Positions 8,871 to 17,994 of a stretch of DNA of 64,000 bases are shown here, one piece after another. A program made the translations under genes and the position numbers. The DNA is from Lacipirellula limnantheis (lineage in GTDB: Bacteria; Planctomycetota; Planctomycetia; Pirellulales; Lacipirellulaceae). How positions within the stretch are numbered: the stretch's first letter is position 1; the number at the start of each line of letters is the position of its first letter. Where the stretch lies: positions 3,191,786 through 3,255,785 of the forward strand of contig NZ_CP036339.1 of the NCBI RefSeq assembly GCF_007746075.1, written 5' to 3'. Under the pieces are notes generated by a model that had not been told where the DNA came from, searched no databases, and saw only the letters and a program-made list of their open reading frames with translations.

Positions 8871-9107
8871 ATGATTGACGATGATGGTCTAACGTCAGAA
8901 GAACTTAACGCGATAGGCTACCGATTGCGCCCCGACGGTCGCCTGCGACTTCTGCGATCGTGGAAGTCACAATGCCCGGTCTGCGCTCTGTGGTTTCAAA
9001 GGCTGAAGCAGGGCCAGTGCTGGAAATGTTGCGACGCGAGGATCGCCGCACTCGAGGACGTGATAGGGGACAACCGTGATCACACCACGCTCCCCGCTTC
9101 GCCGTGA
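8871..9107 (+). CDS. small zinc-ribbon-like protein
   Basis: 78 residues from ATG 8871 (MIDDDGLTSEELNAIGYRLR). It contains SQCPVCALWFQRLKQGQCWK followed by CC, i.e. two CxxC pairs about 15 residues apart, the spacing of a small zinc ribbon. The ribosome binding site is weak and the upstream frame is open to 8799, so the start is uncertain. It may form a unit with the preceding small gene. Function unknown. Confidence 0.4.
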   Translation: MIDDDGLTSEELNAIGYRLRPDGRLRLLRSWKSQCPVCALWFQRLKQGQCWKCCDARIAALEDVIGDNRDHTTLPASP

Positions 9108-9211
9108 CGGATGAGTAAGTTCCAGTAGACTTTCCGCCCGTGCAGGGCGGCTGACGCCGCTGCACGCCAAAACACGACCATCGCACCGTACAGGCAGGTC
9201 CCGGACTCTGC

Positions 9212-9217
9212 TATAAT
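9212..9217 (+). promoter_or_regulatory. perfect TATAAT box just before the ECF sigma gene
   Basis: TATAAT lies 8 bases before the preferred ATG at 9225 and overlaps an alternative ATG at 9216. If used as a -10 element, transcription would start at or inside the coding region (leaderless mRNA). No convincing -35 box is present at the usual distance, so it may be fortuitous. Confidence 0.3.
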
Positions 9218-9224
9218 GCGCCCC

Positions 9225-9866
9225 ATGGCAGAGGTCACGCAACTCATCGACGCGATCGGCCAAAAGCGCGATCAGGCGGCTGAAAAGCTCCTGGCGCTCG
9301 TCTACGACGAGCTCCGCCGCCTCGCCGCGGCCCGCATTGCTCATGAACAGCCCGGGCAAACGTTGCAGGCGACCGCGCTGGTGCATGAGGCGTATCTGCG
9401 CCTGGTGGGCGGTGAGAGCGGGAAAAATTGGCAAAATCGGGGCCATTTCTTTGCCGCCGCCGCTGAGGCTATGCGGCGGATCCTGATCGAAACGGCGCGG
9501 CGTAAGAAGACCCTCAAGCGAGGGGGACAGTTCGAGCGGTGCGATTTGGAGATCGCGGCTCCCGAAGCGGCGGGCGACGACGTCGACATCCTTGCCGTGA
9601 ATGAGGCGCTCGACGAACTGGCCCGCGAGCATGCCGTGAAGGCCGAGTTGGTCAAGTTGCGCTATTTTGCGGGCCTCACGCTCGATGAATCGGCGTCCGC
9701 GCTCGGCATTTCAAACGCCACGGCCGATCGGTACTGGCGATATGCACGGGCCTGGCTCGCCCAACGGCTCCGAGCAGAAGGGTCGCAGTGGGGGGATTTC
9801 GCAATGAATCGCCATTTGGCGGGTCATTTGATGCCTTTGGGACGTCAACTGCGCATTGAATCATGA
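9225..9866 (+). CDS. ECF RNA polymerase sigma factor (TIGR02999-like)
   Basis: 213 residues. The start at 9225 (MAEVTQLIDAI) matches the usual opening of this family; an ATG three codons upstream (9216) is possible. Region 2 contains YDELRRLAAARIAHEQPGQT then LQATALVHEAYLRLVGG and NRGHFFAAAAEAMRRILIE, the hallmark of planctomycete/acidobacterial ECF factors grouped as TIGR02999. Region 4 (ELVKLRYFAGLTLDESASAL then ISNATADRYWRYARAW) is the helix-turn-helix for -35 recognition. The stop overlaps the start of the kinase gene (ATGA at 9863-9866), so the two are translationally coupled and the kinase is its likely regulator. Confidence 0.92.
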   Translation: MAEVTQLIDAIGQKRDQAAEKLLALVYDELRRLAAARIAHEQPGQTLQATALVHEAYLRLVGGESGKNWQNRGHFFAAAAEAMRRILIETARRKKTLKRGGQFERCDLEIAAPEAAGDDVDILAVNEALDELAREHAVKAELVKLRYFAGLTLDESASALGISNATADRYWRYARAWLAQRLRAEGSQWGDFAMNRHLAGHLMPLGRQLRIES

Positions 9867-12800
9867 TCGGAGTGACTCACATGCGTGCCACCATCCCGCC
9901 CAATCCACTTCCGCCCGTGACGCCGATTCCTGCTGATGAGGAATCGATCTTTATCGCTGCGCTCGATCTCCCAGACGAGCGCGAGCGGTCGGCGTATCTC
10001 GACCAATCTTGCCGCGAAAATCCCGCCCTGCGGCGGCAAATTGAGCTGTTGCTCTCGGCCTTTGGCGAGGGGCAGTTTTTGGAATCGCCGGCGGCTGGCG
10101 TCGCCGTCGCGCGCGCGCCGGCGCCAGTTAGCGAAAAACCCGGCTCGACCATCGGGCCCTACAAACTGCTGGAGCAAATCGGCGAAGGGGGCATGGGCCT
10201 GGTCTTTATGGCCGAGCAGACGCGGCCGCTGCGGCGTCGGGTGGCGCTGAAGGTCATCAAGCCGGGGCTGGATACGCGGTCGGTCATCGCGCGGTTCGAA
10301 GCCGAGCGGCAAGCGCTGGCGCTGATGGACCACCCCAATATCGCGCGGGTGTACGACGCGGGGGCCACCGAGGGGCGCCGTCCGTACTTCGTGATGGAGT
10401 TGGTCCGCGGGGCGCCGATCACGGACTACTGCAACGAGCGGGGCGTGGGCCTCCGCGATCGCTTGGAGTTGTTCATCAAGGTGTGCGAGGCCGTGCAGCA
10501 CGCCCATCAGAAGGGCGTGATTCATCGTGACCTCAAACCGACGAATATTTTGGTGAGTCAGACGGATACGGCGCCTTTGCCGAAGGTGATTGACTTCGGC
10601 GTGGCGAAGGCGACGAGCCAGCAGCTGACCGAGCGGACGCTGTTCACGAATTTTGCCCAGATCGTCGGTACGCCGCTTTACATGAGCCCGGAGCAGGCGG
10701 ATCTGGACAACCAGGACGTCGACACGCGCAGCGACGTGTATTCGCTGGGCGTGGTGCTGTACGAGCTGCTGACAGGCGTCACTCCGTTCGACGGCGAAAG
10801 GCTTCGGAGCGTAGGCCAAGACGAAATGCGGCGGATTATCCGCGAGGAGGAGCCGCCGCGGCCAAGCACGCGAGCGACAACCGTCGCGGTGGCAACAACC
10901 GCCGCCGCACCCCAGTCCGGCAGCCGGCCAACATCGGCCCCATCGGCACTCCGGGGCGAGCTCGACTGGATCGTGATGAAGGCGCTCGAAAAGGACCGGC
11001 GACGGCGCTACGATTCGGCCAGTGGATTGGCGGCCGACGTGCGGCGATACCTGGACCACGAGCCCGTCGAAGCGGCGGCGCCTTCGTTGATCTACCTTGC
11101 GCGAAAATTCGTGCGCCGGCACCGCGGGCGAGTCGCCCTGGGCGCACTATTGCTTGCCGTATGCGCGATGGGCATTGTTGGCCTGGGCATCAGCACGATC
11201 GCGATCGCCGACTCCCTGGATCAGACAAAAGCCGCTGAGCGCCAGGCCGCTCAAGATCGCGACCAGTTCCGCAGCGAACGCGATCGCGCCGAGGCCAACT
11301 TGTACGTCGCCGACGTGCGTCTCGCCCATGAGGAGTGGAAGCAGGCGCACGTGGCTGCGACGACCCGCCTACTGAACGCGCATCTGCCCCAACCCGGCGA
11401 GCGAGACCTACGCGGGTGGGAATGGCACTACTTGGCCGGGCTGTCTCAGCGAGGCTCCGTCGTGCTCGGTGATACGACTGGTCAATTCCGCGCTGCCGCC
11501 TGGAGTCCCGACGGCAGACGCCTTGCGACAAGTGACGAGAATCATCAGATCAAAACCTGGGACGCCGTCACTCTGCGCGAACTGCGCACGTTCCGGGGCC
11601 ATGCCGACTTCATTTCTTGGGTTGAGTGGAGCCCCGAAGGGCGCCACATTGCGTCGGCGGATAATCTAGGCATCGTTCGAATTTGGGATGTCGAAACCGG
11701 AACATCCTCAACCATCGAGGCCTCAAAAGAGCCCATCAGATGCGTCGCGTGGAGTCCGGACGGAAAACAGCTCGCATCGTGCGGCAATGGCGAAGTGGTG
11801 AAGGTCTGGGATGCCGATTCTCATAAGGAACTGCGGCAAGTTCCCGGCCACACGGAAATCGCTTGGCGCGTCGCTTGGAGTCCCGACGGGCGGCGGCTGG
11901 CCTCGATCGACAATGCGGGCACAATCCGCGTTTGTGAAGTCGAATCGGGGAACCTCCTCTCATCGCGGCCCGAAGCCCATACCTGGCCCGTGTTAACGAT
12001 TGCCTGGAGTCCCGATGGGAAAAACTTGGCGACCGGTGCAGGGGATAGCCTCGTCAGGATTTGGGACGTGGACAGCTGGGAAAGCCGCAACTTGGCGGGA
12101 CACCGCGATGAGGTGACGTCGGTGCGCTGGAGTCCCGACGGCTCCATGCTCGCCTCGTCCAGCGCCGATGGCTCGATTGTCCTCTGGGATGATAAGACTG
12201 GGGCTCCGCTGCACACGCTCCGGGGGCACGCCGACGCCGTTCGTGAAGTCCGCTGGAGTCCCGACGGTCGTCGCCTTGCGTCGGCTTCGTGGGACGGCGC
12301 CGTGAGGATCTGGGATGCCGCGGGACAGCAGGAGTATTCTCGCTTCAACGCCGAATCCTATGCTGCGTGGAGTCCGGACGGACGACAATTTGCCGCGCTG
12401 GCCTCGCCTGCCCGCGGCGTTGTCGAGCGAACGCTGCAAATGTTTGATGCCGCAACTTCCAATCCGGTTGGTGAACCCATCAAATTGCTCAGCGCGGACG
12501 GCCCGTTTGTCGATTGGTTTCCTGAAGTGGCGTGGAGCCCGAACGGCGGGATGATTGCGGTTGCTTTTTCGACGCAACACCAAGTTGGCGTCAATATCGT
12601 CGACATCGCAACGCGGGCCGAGTTGACGACGTTCACTCTAGCGACGTCCGCTCGGCAGCCGGAGGTTCGTTCCGTTGCATTCAGTCCGGACGCGAGCATG
12701 ATTGCAGCGGCCATCCTCGGAGGTCAGTCGCGAGTCGTCGCCATTTGGGACGTGGCGAGCGGCCAGCAGCTCGCGAAATTGCCGACGCCAGAGAACGTCC

Positions 12801-13306
12801 CCGATTCTTTAGCCTGGAGTCCCGACGGCACACGGCTCGCCACGACGACTTTCGACGGCTTTGTGAAGATCTGGAACACGGCCACGTGGCAGGAAGCGAT
12901 GCAGTTGGACCGGCAACCTCAAGATCGCAGAGTCGGGACCGGCGGTCCGCATCTGGTGTGTTGGAATTCCAACGGCTCTGCACTGGCTGCCGGAACGGTT
13001 GCCGGCAGGGTCGTGATTTGGGATGCCGCTACGGGGCGAGATGTGCTGAGTTTTTCGGCCCACGCCGGAAAAATTGCAACAGTTGCATGGAGTCCCGATA
13101 ACAGCCGCCTCGCCACCGTCGGCTCCGACAAGCTGGCGAAGATTTGGAATGCGGCCACAGGAGCCCATTTGCTGACGCTCGGCGGCAATGGCGTCTCGGT
13201 CCGAGACGCGGCATGGAGTCCCGACGGCGAGCACCTGCTCACGTCCGGCGAATCGGGCCACTACATTTGGTCCGCGCCTGGCGCCGCCCGCCGTGGCCGT
13301 AAGTGA
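9863..13306 (+). CDS. membrane Ser/Thr protein kinase with 14 WD40 repeats
   Basis: 1147 residues. A Hanks-type kinase spans about 98-370: glycine loop IGEGGMGLVF, lysine in RVALKVIKPG, catalytic HRDLKPTNILV (near 221), DFGVAK (near 243), GTPLYMSPEQ. One membrane span lies near 423-449. From about 536 to the end there are 14 WD40 blades, each with W-S-P-[DE]-G and ending IWD or a variant; the blades are nearly uniform in wording. They probably form two beta-propellers, which by this topology would be on the other side of the membrane from the kinase. The gene overlaps the ECF sigma gene by four bases. The N-terminal 90 residues include ESIFIAALDLPDERERSAYL, common to planctomycete kinases paired with sigma factors. 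Its last 74 codons are duplicated at 41,272. Confidence 0.93.
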   Translation: MIGVTHMRATIPPNPLPPVTPIPADEESIFIAALDLPDERERSAYLDQSCRENPALRRQIELLLSAFGEGQFLESPAAGVAVARAPAPVSEKPGSTIGPYKLLEQIGEGGMGLVFMAEQTRPLRRRVALKVIKPGLDTRSVIARFEAERQALALMDHPNIARVYDAGATEGRRPYFVMELVRGAPITDYCNERGVGLRDRLELFIKVCEAVQHAHQKGVIHRDLKPTNILVSQTDTAPLPKVIDFGVAKATSQQLTERTLFTNFAQIVGTPLYMSPEQADLDNQDVDTRSDVYSLGVVLYELLTGVTPFDGERLRSVGQDEMRRIIREEEPPRPSTRATTVAVATTAAAPQSGSRPTSAPSALRGELDWIVMKALEKDRRRRYDSASGLAADVRRYLDHEPVEAAAPSLIYLARKFVRRHRGRVALGALLLAVCAMGIVGLGISTIAIADSLDQTKAAERQAAQDRDQFRSERDRAEANLYVADVRLAHEEWKQAHVAATTRLLNAHLPQPGERDLRGWEWHYLAGLSQRGSVVLGDTTGQFRAAAWSPDGRRLATSDENHQIKTWDAVTLRELRTFRGHADFISWVEWSPEGRHIASADNLGIVRIWDVETGTSSTIEASKEPIRCVAWSPDGKQLASCGNGEVVKVWDADSHKELRQVPGHTEIAWRVAWSPDGRRLASIDNAGTIRVCEVESGNLLSSRPEAHTWPVLTIAWSPDGKNLATGAGDSLVRIWDVDSWESRNLAGHRDEVTSVRWSPDGSMLASSSADGSIVLWDDKTGAPLHTLRGHADAVREVRWSPDGRRLASASWDGAVRIWDAAGQQEYSRFNAESYAAWSPDGRQFAALASPARGVVERTLQMFDAATSNPVGEPIKLLSADGPFVDWFPEVAWSPNGGMIAVAFSTQHQVGVNIVDIATRAELTTFTLATSARQPEVRSVAFSPDASMIAAAILGGQSRVVAIWDVASGQQLAKLPTPENVPDSLAWSPDGTRLATTTFDGFVKIWNTATWQEAMQLDRQPQDRRVGTGGPHLVCWNSNGSALAAGTVAGRVVIWDAATGRDVLSFSAHAGKIATVAWSPDNSRLATVGSDKLAKIWNAATGAHLLTLGGNGVSVRDAAWSPDGEHLLTSGESGHYIWSAPGAARRGRK

Positions 13307-13503
13307 TGTGCGCTCGCGTTGACCTGGCGATGCCTCGCGCGTGGTCTACCTCCACCACGTTCTTGCAATTCGCAACCGGACCAGCGGCTGAATTCTTTCA
13401 TGACAAAGTCTTAAGAGTTGCGCAGATTGCGACGGGCAGCCCCCGCGTGGAAGGAATTTGATTGCTAAATTCCAACCCCTACCAAGCTTGGGAGACTGCC
13501 ACG

Positions 13504-13860
13504 ATGGGGAATGTATCAGGAAGCGTGATTCAGGTCGACGAGTCGAGAATTCGCGGTCACGTGGACGAGGTGGTTCGGAGCAGCGTGGAAGCGACGCTGA
13601 ACGGGCTGCTGGACGCGGAGGCGGACCAGCTCTGCCGCGCCGAGCGCTACGAACGTACGCCTGATCGCGTCGACACGCGCGCCGGCTCATACGAGCGGAA
13701 GCTGCAGACGAAGGCGCACCGAGGTGACGCTCAAGGTCCCGCGGCTGCGGAGCTTGCCGTTCGAGACGCAGATCGTCGAGCGTTACCGACGGCGAGAGTC
13801 GTCGGTGGAGGAGCGCTGATGGAGTTATACCTCGCCGGAGTGGGCTCTTGTGAAGGGAGC
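13504..13860 (+). pseudogene. IS256-family transposase N-terminal relic
   Basis: ATG at 13504 opens a frame with GHVDEVVRSSVEATLNGLLD, then EADQLCRAERYERTPDRVDT and RAGSYERKLQTKA, the N-terminus of IS256/mutator transposases. Near 13,712 the frame shifts: the next frame reads EVTLKVPRLRSLPFETQIVE and RYRRRESSVEER then stop, and near 13,815 the first frame regains MELYLAGV. Two frameshifts and loss of the catalytic remainder (about 300 residues) make it dead. It lies just downstream of the WD40 kinase gene. Confidence 0.75.
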
Positions 13861-13949
13861 ACGTCAGGGAGAGCACCTCTTTAATCGGGTCCAGCTTTTC
13901 AATGTATCCGTCGAATTGCGACGGCTTCGCGTGCTTTCCCCACCCATGA

Positions 13950-14906
13950 TTACGGAGTCGTTGCAGGATGAGTAGCACTGCTTGTTGACGACGCGCGCAT
14001 CCCTTTCGCCCGTTCCAAGTCAGACTTCGACTCCTCCTCTCGACCTAGTGCATGATATGCACGAGCACGCACCTCATATGCATGAGGCATTTTGCCATCT
14101 AGTTGAATGGCAGCAGTGATGTCGCTGACCGCTTTTTCGGGCTGTGACGCCTCAAGGTAGGCATCTGCTCGCATGATCAGCACATCCGGATAATCGGGTT
14201 CAATAGTGAGTGCTGCTGAGTATTCCTCGATAGCCCGCTCATTGTCCCCGATGCCTCGATATGCGATCCCGCGAAGATTATTTGCATTTGAAAACTGCGG
14301 TCTGATTTCGAGAGCCCGTGTTAGGTCACTGATGGCCTTCCCATATTCTTTGCGGCTCAACTGCTCATCGCCACGGAAGAAATACAAATTCGAATCTTCT
14401 GGCGATGCTTCGATGGCCAAGTTCAGCATTGTCATCAATGACGTGCTGCATGCGTCACGCAGCTCATCAGTGGATCCGGTGTCCCGCATGCTGAGGATCT
14501 GGGAAACGGCCTCGATTCTCAACTCAGGACTTTTTATTGATGGCCCCATCTGCTCGACGACGAGTAACGCCAGCACCGCTTCATTAGAAGGCAATTCAGG
14601 GTCCTTTAGCAGCTTCAAAAGATATTCGAACCCCTCTGGGCCAGTGCTAAGGTAACGGAGTCGCTCCCCGTTAAAACTGCTCGGATCATCGCTAGTCGCC
14701 GCTGCACTTAGGCTCGACCATTGGAGCTTAGCAAGGCTTTCAAGTCCCTGCTTGTCAGCTCGCGACTCTTCTGCCGCAACTTCGGCAGCGGTAGGCGACT
14801 CTGTTTTTGCTCGTGCATCTCCGCAGCCTGCCAAAGCGAGGGTTGCAACTGCGGCAGTTGTTCGAATGAAATGCGAGTATATTAATGCCTTTGCAGTGAC
14901 ATTCAC
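13950..14906 (-). CDS. TPR lipoprotein
   Basis: 318 residues. The N-terminus MNVTAKALIYSHFIRTTAAV continues ATLALAGCGD, a lipobox with Cys 28, so the protein is probably membrane-anchored by lipid. Residues from about 165 to 300 carry tetratricopeptide repeats: NLYFFRGDEQLSRKEYGKAI, NANNLRGIAYRGIGDNERAI, PDVLIMRADAYLEASQPEKA, PHAYEVRARAYHALGREEES. The preceding part (SPELRIEAVSQILSM etc.) is helical, perhaps HEAT-like. The gene follows the VKOR-DsbA gene with a 67-base gap on the same strand, so it could be the last gene of the peptide-array transcription unit. A scaffold role is inferred. Confidence 0.8.
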   Translation of the reverse strand: MNVTAKALIYSHFIRTTAAVATLALAGCGDARAKTESPTAAEVAAEESRADKQGLESLAKLQWSSLSAAATSDDPSSFNGERLRYLSTGPEGFEYLLKLLKDPELPSNEAVLALLVVEQMGPSIKSPELRIEAVSQILSMRDTGSTDELRDACSTSLMTMLNLAIEASPEDSNLYFFRGDEQLSRKEYGKAISDLTRALEIRPQFSNANNLRGIAYRGIGDNERAIEEYSAALTIEPDYPDVLIMRADAYLEASQPEKAVSDITAAIQLDGKMPHAYEVRARAYHALGREEESKSDLERAKGMRASSTSSATHPATTP

Positions 14907-14973
14907 GGTTATATGCCCTTGTTCGGATCGAAACTACTAACCCAGGTTTAGTAAGTACAAGGATCGAGCGTTC

Positions 14974-16779
14974 TTAGTGAAGATACCTTTTGATGACGTC
15001 AAAGCTGATAGTCGCGGAGGGAGCCCGCCGATTTCCGAGAATGAGCGTGGGCGCCCAGGTCACATTCGCAATCTGGGCCTGCTGAATGTCTGCCGCAATC
15101 GCGGCGTCGACTCGATCTCCTGAGACAGCTAAAGCTAGCGCCTGTCTATTTAAGTGGAATTGTGATGCTGCCTGGTCGATCAATTCTCCGCTGCTCAACG
15201 AAGGGGAAATCCCTAAACACCAAGTGATCACTTCCGGCTGCGAGTCGGTACTCATCAAAGTATGGATTCCTTCGATCAACCGAGTTACTTCGGTTGATCG
15301 TGGGTACATGTCGGTCGCCGAGGCTGCGAATTTGGGATTCAGCTCGCGACTAATGGGAAACAGGTAAACCTCAAGCTGAAGATCCGCTTCCTCAGACATT
15401 AAACGGAGCAAGCTGTGCCATAGCGGAAGCGCGTCGCGATCAGTCGGCTCTAGGAAAAGCAACGCACGATGCTCGCTATTCGTTCTACCGAAAATGAACC
15501 TCGCTGTTCCGCGAGGCGGCACGATCTCCAGTTTGGCGGATTGCCACTCGGCAACGAGGCGATCGTTGGCCGCAGGCGGACGACGATCCCAGCCGATAGG
15601 TCGCGGCGTCGGATCTTCACTCAGAAGCCGCTCAACTGCGAGGCGAACATTGTCTGGGTCGCTAGAAGCCCCCCTAATCTCGACGCCGTTGAGGAACACA
15701 AACGGAGTGCCGGTTGCGCCTAGCGAATGTGCTTCCGTGATATCGTCTGCTACTGTCTGCTTGACTGCATCGCTTTGCGAGGCAGCTTCCAGAGCCGCAT
15801 AGTCCCAACCATTGGCTCCGCAAAACGAACGCAAGTCTTCGCCTTCAAGGATACCTAGCGTTGAGAATAAGCGCTTATGCATCTTCCAGAACCCTTCCGC
15901 GCCGCCTTGAGGCTCTGCTGCCTCAGCTATATATGCAGCGCGGCAGGCTTGCTTATGAAAGAAATCCCAACTGACGCGATCATTGCACGTCGAACACATT
16001 GGATAGTGGCGAATCGACACCGACAGCTCCGGAAAATCCACCAGCATCTGCTCGACTTCCGCGTCGAGCTTCGCGCAATCTTTGCACTGGTAATCATGAA
16101 AAATAACCAGACGAGCCTTCGCTGGGTTCGCCCCGCGGTGCCATCGGCCTGTAAAGTCCTGGTTTTCCTCAGCTGCAGCTGCTTCATTCGTTGTTGAAGC
16201 CCGCTGTTCGTTCTTGAGGATTTGGTCAATCGAATCGTGAGTTTGAGCAAGCTGCCTCTCCCGCACTAAATTCGAAACCACAAGCTGTGCGATCGCCAAT
16301 GCGATGGAGACGCTAATCGCCGTCGCCAACGGTCCTTGCCAGCGGAGTTTCGCCGTCGGATCACCGGCTGGCTCCTTCCAGACCAATGTGCAAAGACCGA
16401 GATTACTGAGATGAACGACAACGCAGTATGGGCACCAAGCCCCTCCCGAGAACATGATCACTATGAAGCCGATCGAAGCTGCCGCGCCTAGACTGAGCGT
16501 GAACTTGACGGCCTTAGGCAATTGCCCAGCAGGCGACGACAATAACGCCGCAACGACGGCGGCGAAATATGCCAAACCAACATAAGATATTGGCCATCCA
16601 AATAGCGATCCCCACCGGCCAGCCGACAACTGTGCGCACGCTGAGGTAATGCCGCACCCTGGCAGCGTCATCCCAACAATGTTTTGGATAACAAGCAACG
16701 ACGTGGCCAGCGTGGCCAATAGTGCTAGGCAAACGCTTCCGAGGCGATAGGCCTGAGGAGATGTGGAGATCACAGTCAT
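14974..16779 (-). CDS. VKOR-DsbA fusion, disulfide-forming membrane oxidoreductase
   Basis: 601 residues. The first 170 are a vitamin K epoxide reductase domain: several membrane spans, the loop cysteine pair C42/C48 (GCGITSAC), GWPISYVGLA, and the quinone-linked CPYC at 116-119. A DsbA/thioredoxin-like domain follows (LVIFHDYQCKDC with C232/C235; an additional MCSTC at 262-265; cis-proline region GATGTPFVFLNG). A second thioredoxin-like segment near the C-terminus (VTWAPTLILGNRR) lacks a CxxC. VKOR homologues reoxidise a fused thioredoxin partner and pass electrons to quinone, creating disulfides in exported proteins. The gene lies 201 bases downstream of three cysteine-peptide genes on the same strand, which suggests that these are its substrates (inference). 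Confidence 0.9.
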   Translation of the reverse strand: MTVISTSPQAYRLGSVCLALLATLATSLLVIQNIVGMTLPGCGITSACAQLSAGRWGSLFGWPISYVGLAYFAAVVAALLSSPAGQLPKAVKFTLSLGAAASIGFIVIMFSGGAWCPYCVVVHLSNLGLCTLVWKEPAGDPTAKLRWQGPLATAISVSIALAIAQLVVSNLVRERQLAQTHDSIDQILKNEQRASTTNEAAAAEENQDFTGRWHRGANPAKARLVIFHDYQCKDCAKLDAEVEQMLVDFPELSVSIRHYPMCSTCNDRVSWDFFHKQACRAAYIAEAAEPQGGAEGFWKMHKRLFSTLGILEGEDLRSFCGANGWDYAALEAASQSDAVKQTVADDITEAHSLGATGTPFVFLNGVEIRGASSDPDNVRLAVERLLSEDPTPRPIGWDRRPPAANDRLVAEWQSAKLEIVPPRGTARFIFGRTNSEHRALLFLEPTDRDALPLWHSLLRLMSEEADLQLEVYLFPISRELNPKFAASATDMYPRSTEVTRLIEGIHTLMSTDSQPEVITWCLGISPSLSSGELIDQAASQFHLNRQALALAVSGDRVDAAIAADIQQAQIANVTWAPTLILGNRRAPSATISFDVIKRYLH

Positions 16780-16980
16780 GGCACACTGATCCGTGCCGTT
16801 CGCCCACGCCTGCTCCGACGGCTAGGACAAAGTAGTCGTTGTTGCCTGCCGAACCGTACTAAGGAATGACCACGACAAGCGGTTAGATTCGGATTGAAAA
16901 TAGCGAGGATCGCTTTGAGTTGAACGTATCGCAAGGTATTCCATGCGATCATCGCAAGTTTTTGGCTGGCCTCCGCCCGG

Positions 16981-17100
16981 TCACATGCAGCTCGGATCAT
17001 TGCAAGCCGACGCTGCCCCGGCGGTCAGGCCAGGAACCGACGGGCCGGCAGCGCTGAGGAGAGCGAAGAGCGCCAGGGCCAGAGCGAGGTAACGGAACAT
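16981..17100 (-). CDS. C-x-D-P-S-C mini-peptide precursor, copy A1
   Basis: 39 codons. The product begins MFRYLALALALFALLSAAGP, then SVPGLTAGAASA, and ends CNDPSCM. The leader is a hydrophobic signal peptide; GAASA then C fits signal peptidase I cleavage (Ala at -3 and -1), which would release a 7-residue peptide with two cysteines four residues apart. A lipoprotein reading (Cys +1) is possible but Ala at -3 is unlike a lipobox. It is the last of three tandem 221-bp copies and is followed after 201 bases by the VKOR-DsbA gene. It resembles no family I can name. Evidence for reality is the conserved start, stop, frame and motif across independent copies. Confidence 0.75.
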   Translation of the reverse strand: MFRYLALALALFALLSAAGPSVPGLTAGAASACNDPSCM

Positions 17101-17201
17101 GGGTCGATCCTGTCACAGTAAGGGTTTAAAGTTCGTGATGGGCTCTCTGTTTACCTAAGCGGACGCTACCGGGAAGTCCGGACAGCCATTTTCACCAGGG
17201 C

Positions 17202-17321
17202 TTATTGGCAGCTCGGATCACTGCAAGCCGACGCTGCCCCGGCGGTCAGGCCAGGAACCGACGGGCCGGCGGCGCCGAGGAGAGCGAAGAGCGCCAGGGC
17301 CAGAGCTAGGTAACGGAACAT
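17202..17321 (-). CDS. C-x-D-P-S-C mini-peptide precursor, copy A2
   Basis: 39 codons, nearly identical to A1: MFRYLALALALFALLGAAGP, SVPGLTAGAASA, CSDPSCQ, TAA stop. Differences from A1 include S16 to G, N34 to S and M39 to Q. Substitutions leave the two cysteines, Asp-Pro and the cleavage region intact, as expected for a functional peptide. The upstream 100 bases are also conserved between copies (TGTGACAGGATCGACCC before the ATG), so each cassette seems to carry its own expression signals. Confidence 0.75.
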   Translation of the reverse strand: MFRYLALALALFALLGAAGPSVPGLTAGAASACSDPSCQ

Positions 17322-17386
17322 GGGTCGATCCTGTCACAGTAAGGGTTTAAAGTTCGTGATGGGCTTTCTGTTTACCTAAGCGGACG

Positions 17387-17542
17387 TTACCGAGAAGTCC
17401 GGACAGGCGTTTTCACCAAGGCTTTTTGGCAGCTCGGATCACTGCAAGCCGAAGCTGCCTCGGCGGTCAGGCCAGGAACTGCGGGGCCGGCGGCGCCGAG
17501 GAGATCGAAGCGTGCCAGGGCCAGAGCGAGGTAACGGAACAT
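17387..17542 (-). CDS. C-x-D-P-S-C mini-peptide precursor, copy A3 (stop-loss variant)
   Basis: The first copy in transcription order. It encodes MFRYLALALARFDLLGAAGP, AVPGLTAEAASA, CSDPSCQ and then runs on for 12 residues (KALVKTPVRTSR) because the TAA stop of copy A2 is AAA here. The hydrophobic core also gained R11, D13 and E28, which should weaken it as a signal peptide. The cysteine motif is intact. It is either a diverging variant with a basic C-terminal extension or the start of decay; the latter is more likely. Confidence 0.5.
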   Translation of the reverse strand: MFRYLALALARFDLLGAAGPAVPGLTAEAASACSDPSCQKALVKTPVRTSR

Positions 17543-17994
17543 GGGTCGATGCCTGTCACATTAGCGCTTTAAGTTCGTGATGGGCTCTCTCTAGCGACCT
17601 AAGCGGACGCTGCCTCCAAAATGAATTGCGCTGGCAGGCGCAGGCCCGAGACGTGAAACGTGCACGGACGCAGAAAGGCGGAAGAGCAGTTTCATTGATC
17701 GCTTACCACTGTGTGAGGAGGTGGAATGATTCAGGGACCGGAGCGTCGTCCAAATAATAATGCGTAAATCGCGTGCGGTTCGGCTCACATGTGGAGCGGA
17801 ATACCGGATGTTTTCCGAGATGACGGACAAGACAGCGATTTGCACCAGAGGAGTCTGCGTCCGTTCCGCCAAATTTTCGATCACCCAGTGACCTTACTCC
17901 TAAACAGTTCGTTACACTGGCAACCGTACGATGGCTGCATCGGTCCGCATACACTCAGTGACAGTCGGCCACTTGCCGGCAGTTTAGGTGCCCT
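17543..17994. other. divergent region upstream of the peptide array
   Basis: About 450 bases. The part up to about 17,620 is the upstream conserved segment of peptide copy A3. The remainder shows no gene I can support and should contain the promoter of the plus-strand membrane protein at 17,995. Confidence 0.4.

Larger units (their letters stand above)
16981..17600 (-). repeat. tandem array of three 221-bp peptide cassettes
   Basis: Start codons at 17542, 17321 and 17100 are exactly 221 bases apart. Each unit holds one mini-peptide gene plus about 100 bases of upstream DNA that share GCCCATCACGAACTTTAAA and TGTGACAGG-like segments. Divergence rises toward the outer copy (A3). This is recent tandem duplication of a gene-with-promoter cassette. 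Confidence 0.85.

Noticed and set aside
9845..11122. 425-codon minus-strand frame opposite the WD40 kinase gene
   Set aside because: Antisense shadow; the plus strand has all kinase motifs.
16981..17600. Possible CRISPR array
   Set aside because: Units are 221 bases long, contain a translated gene, and lack short regular repeats with unique spacers.
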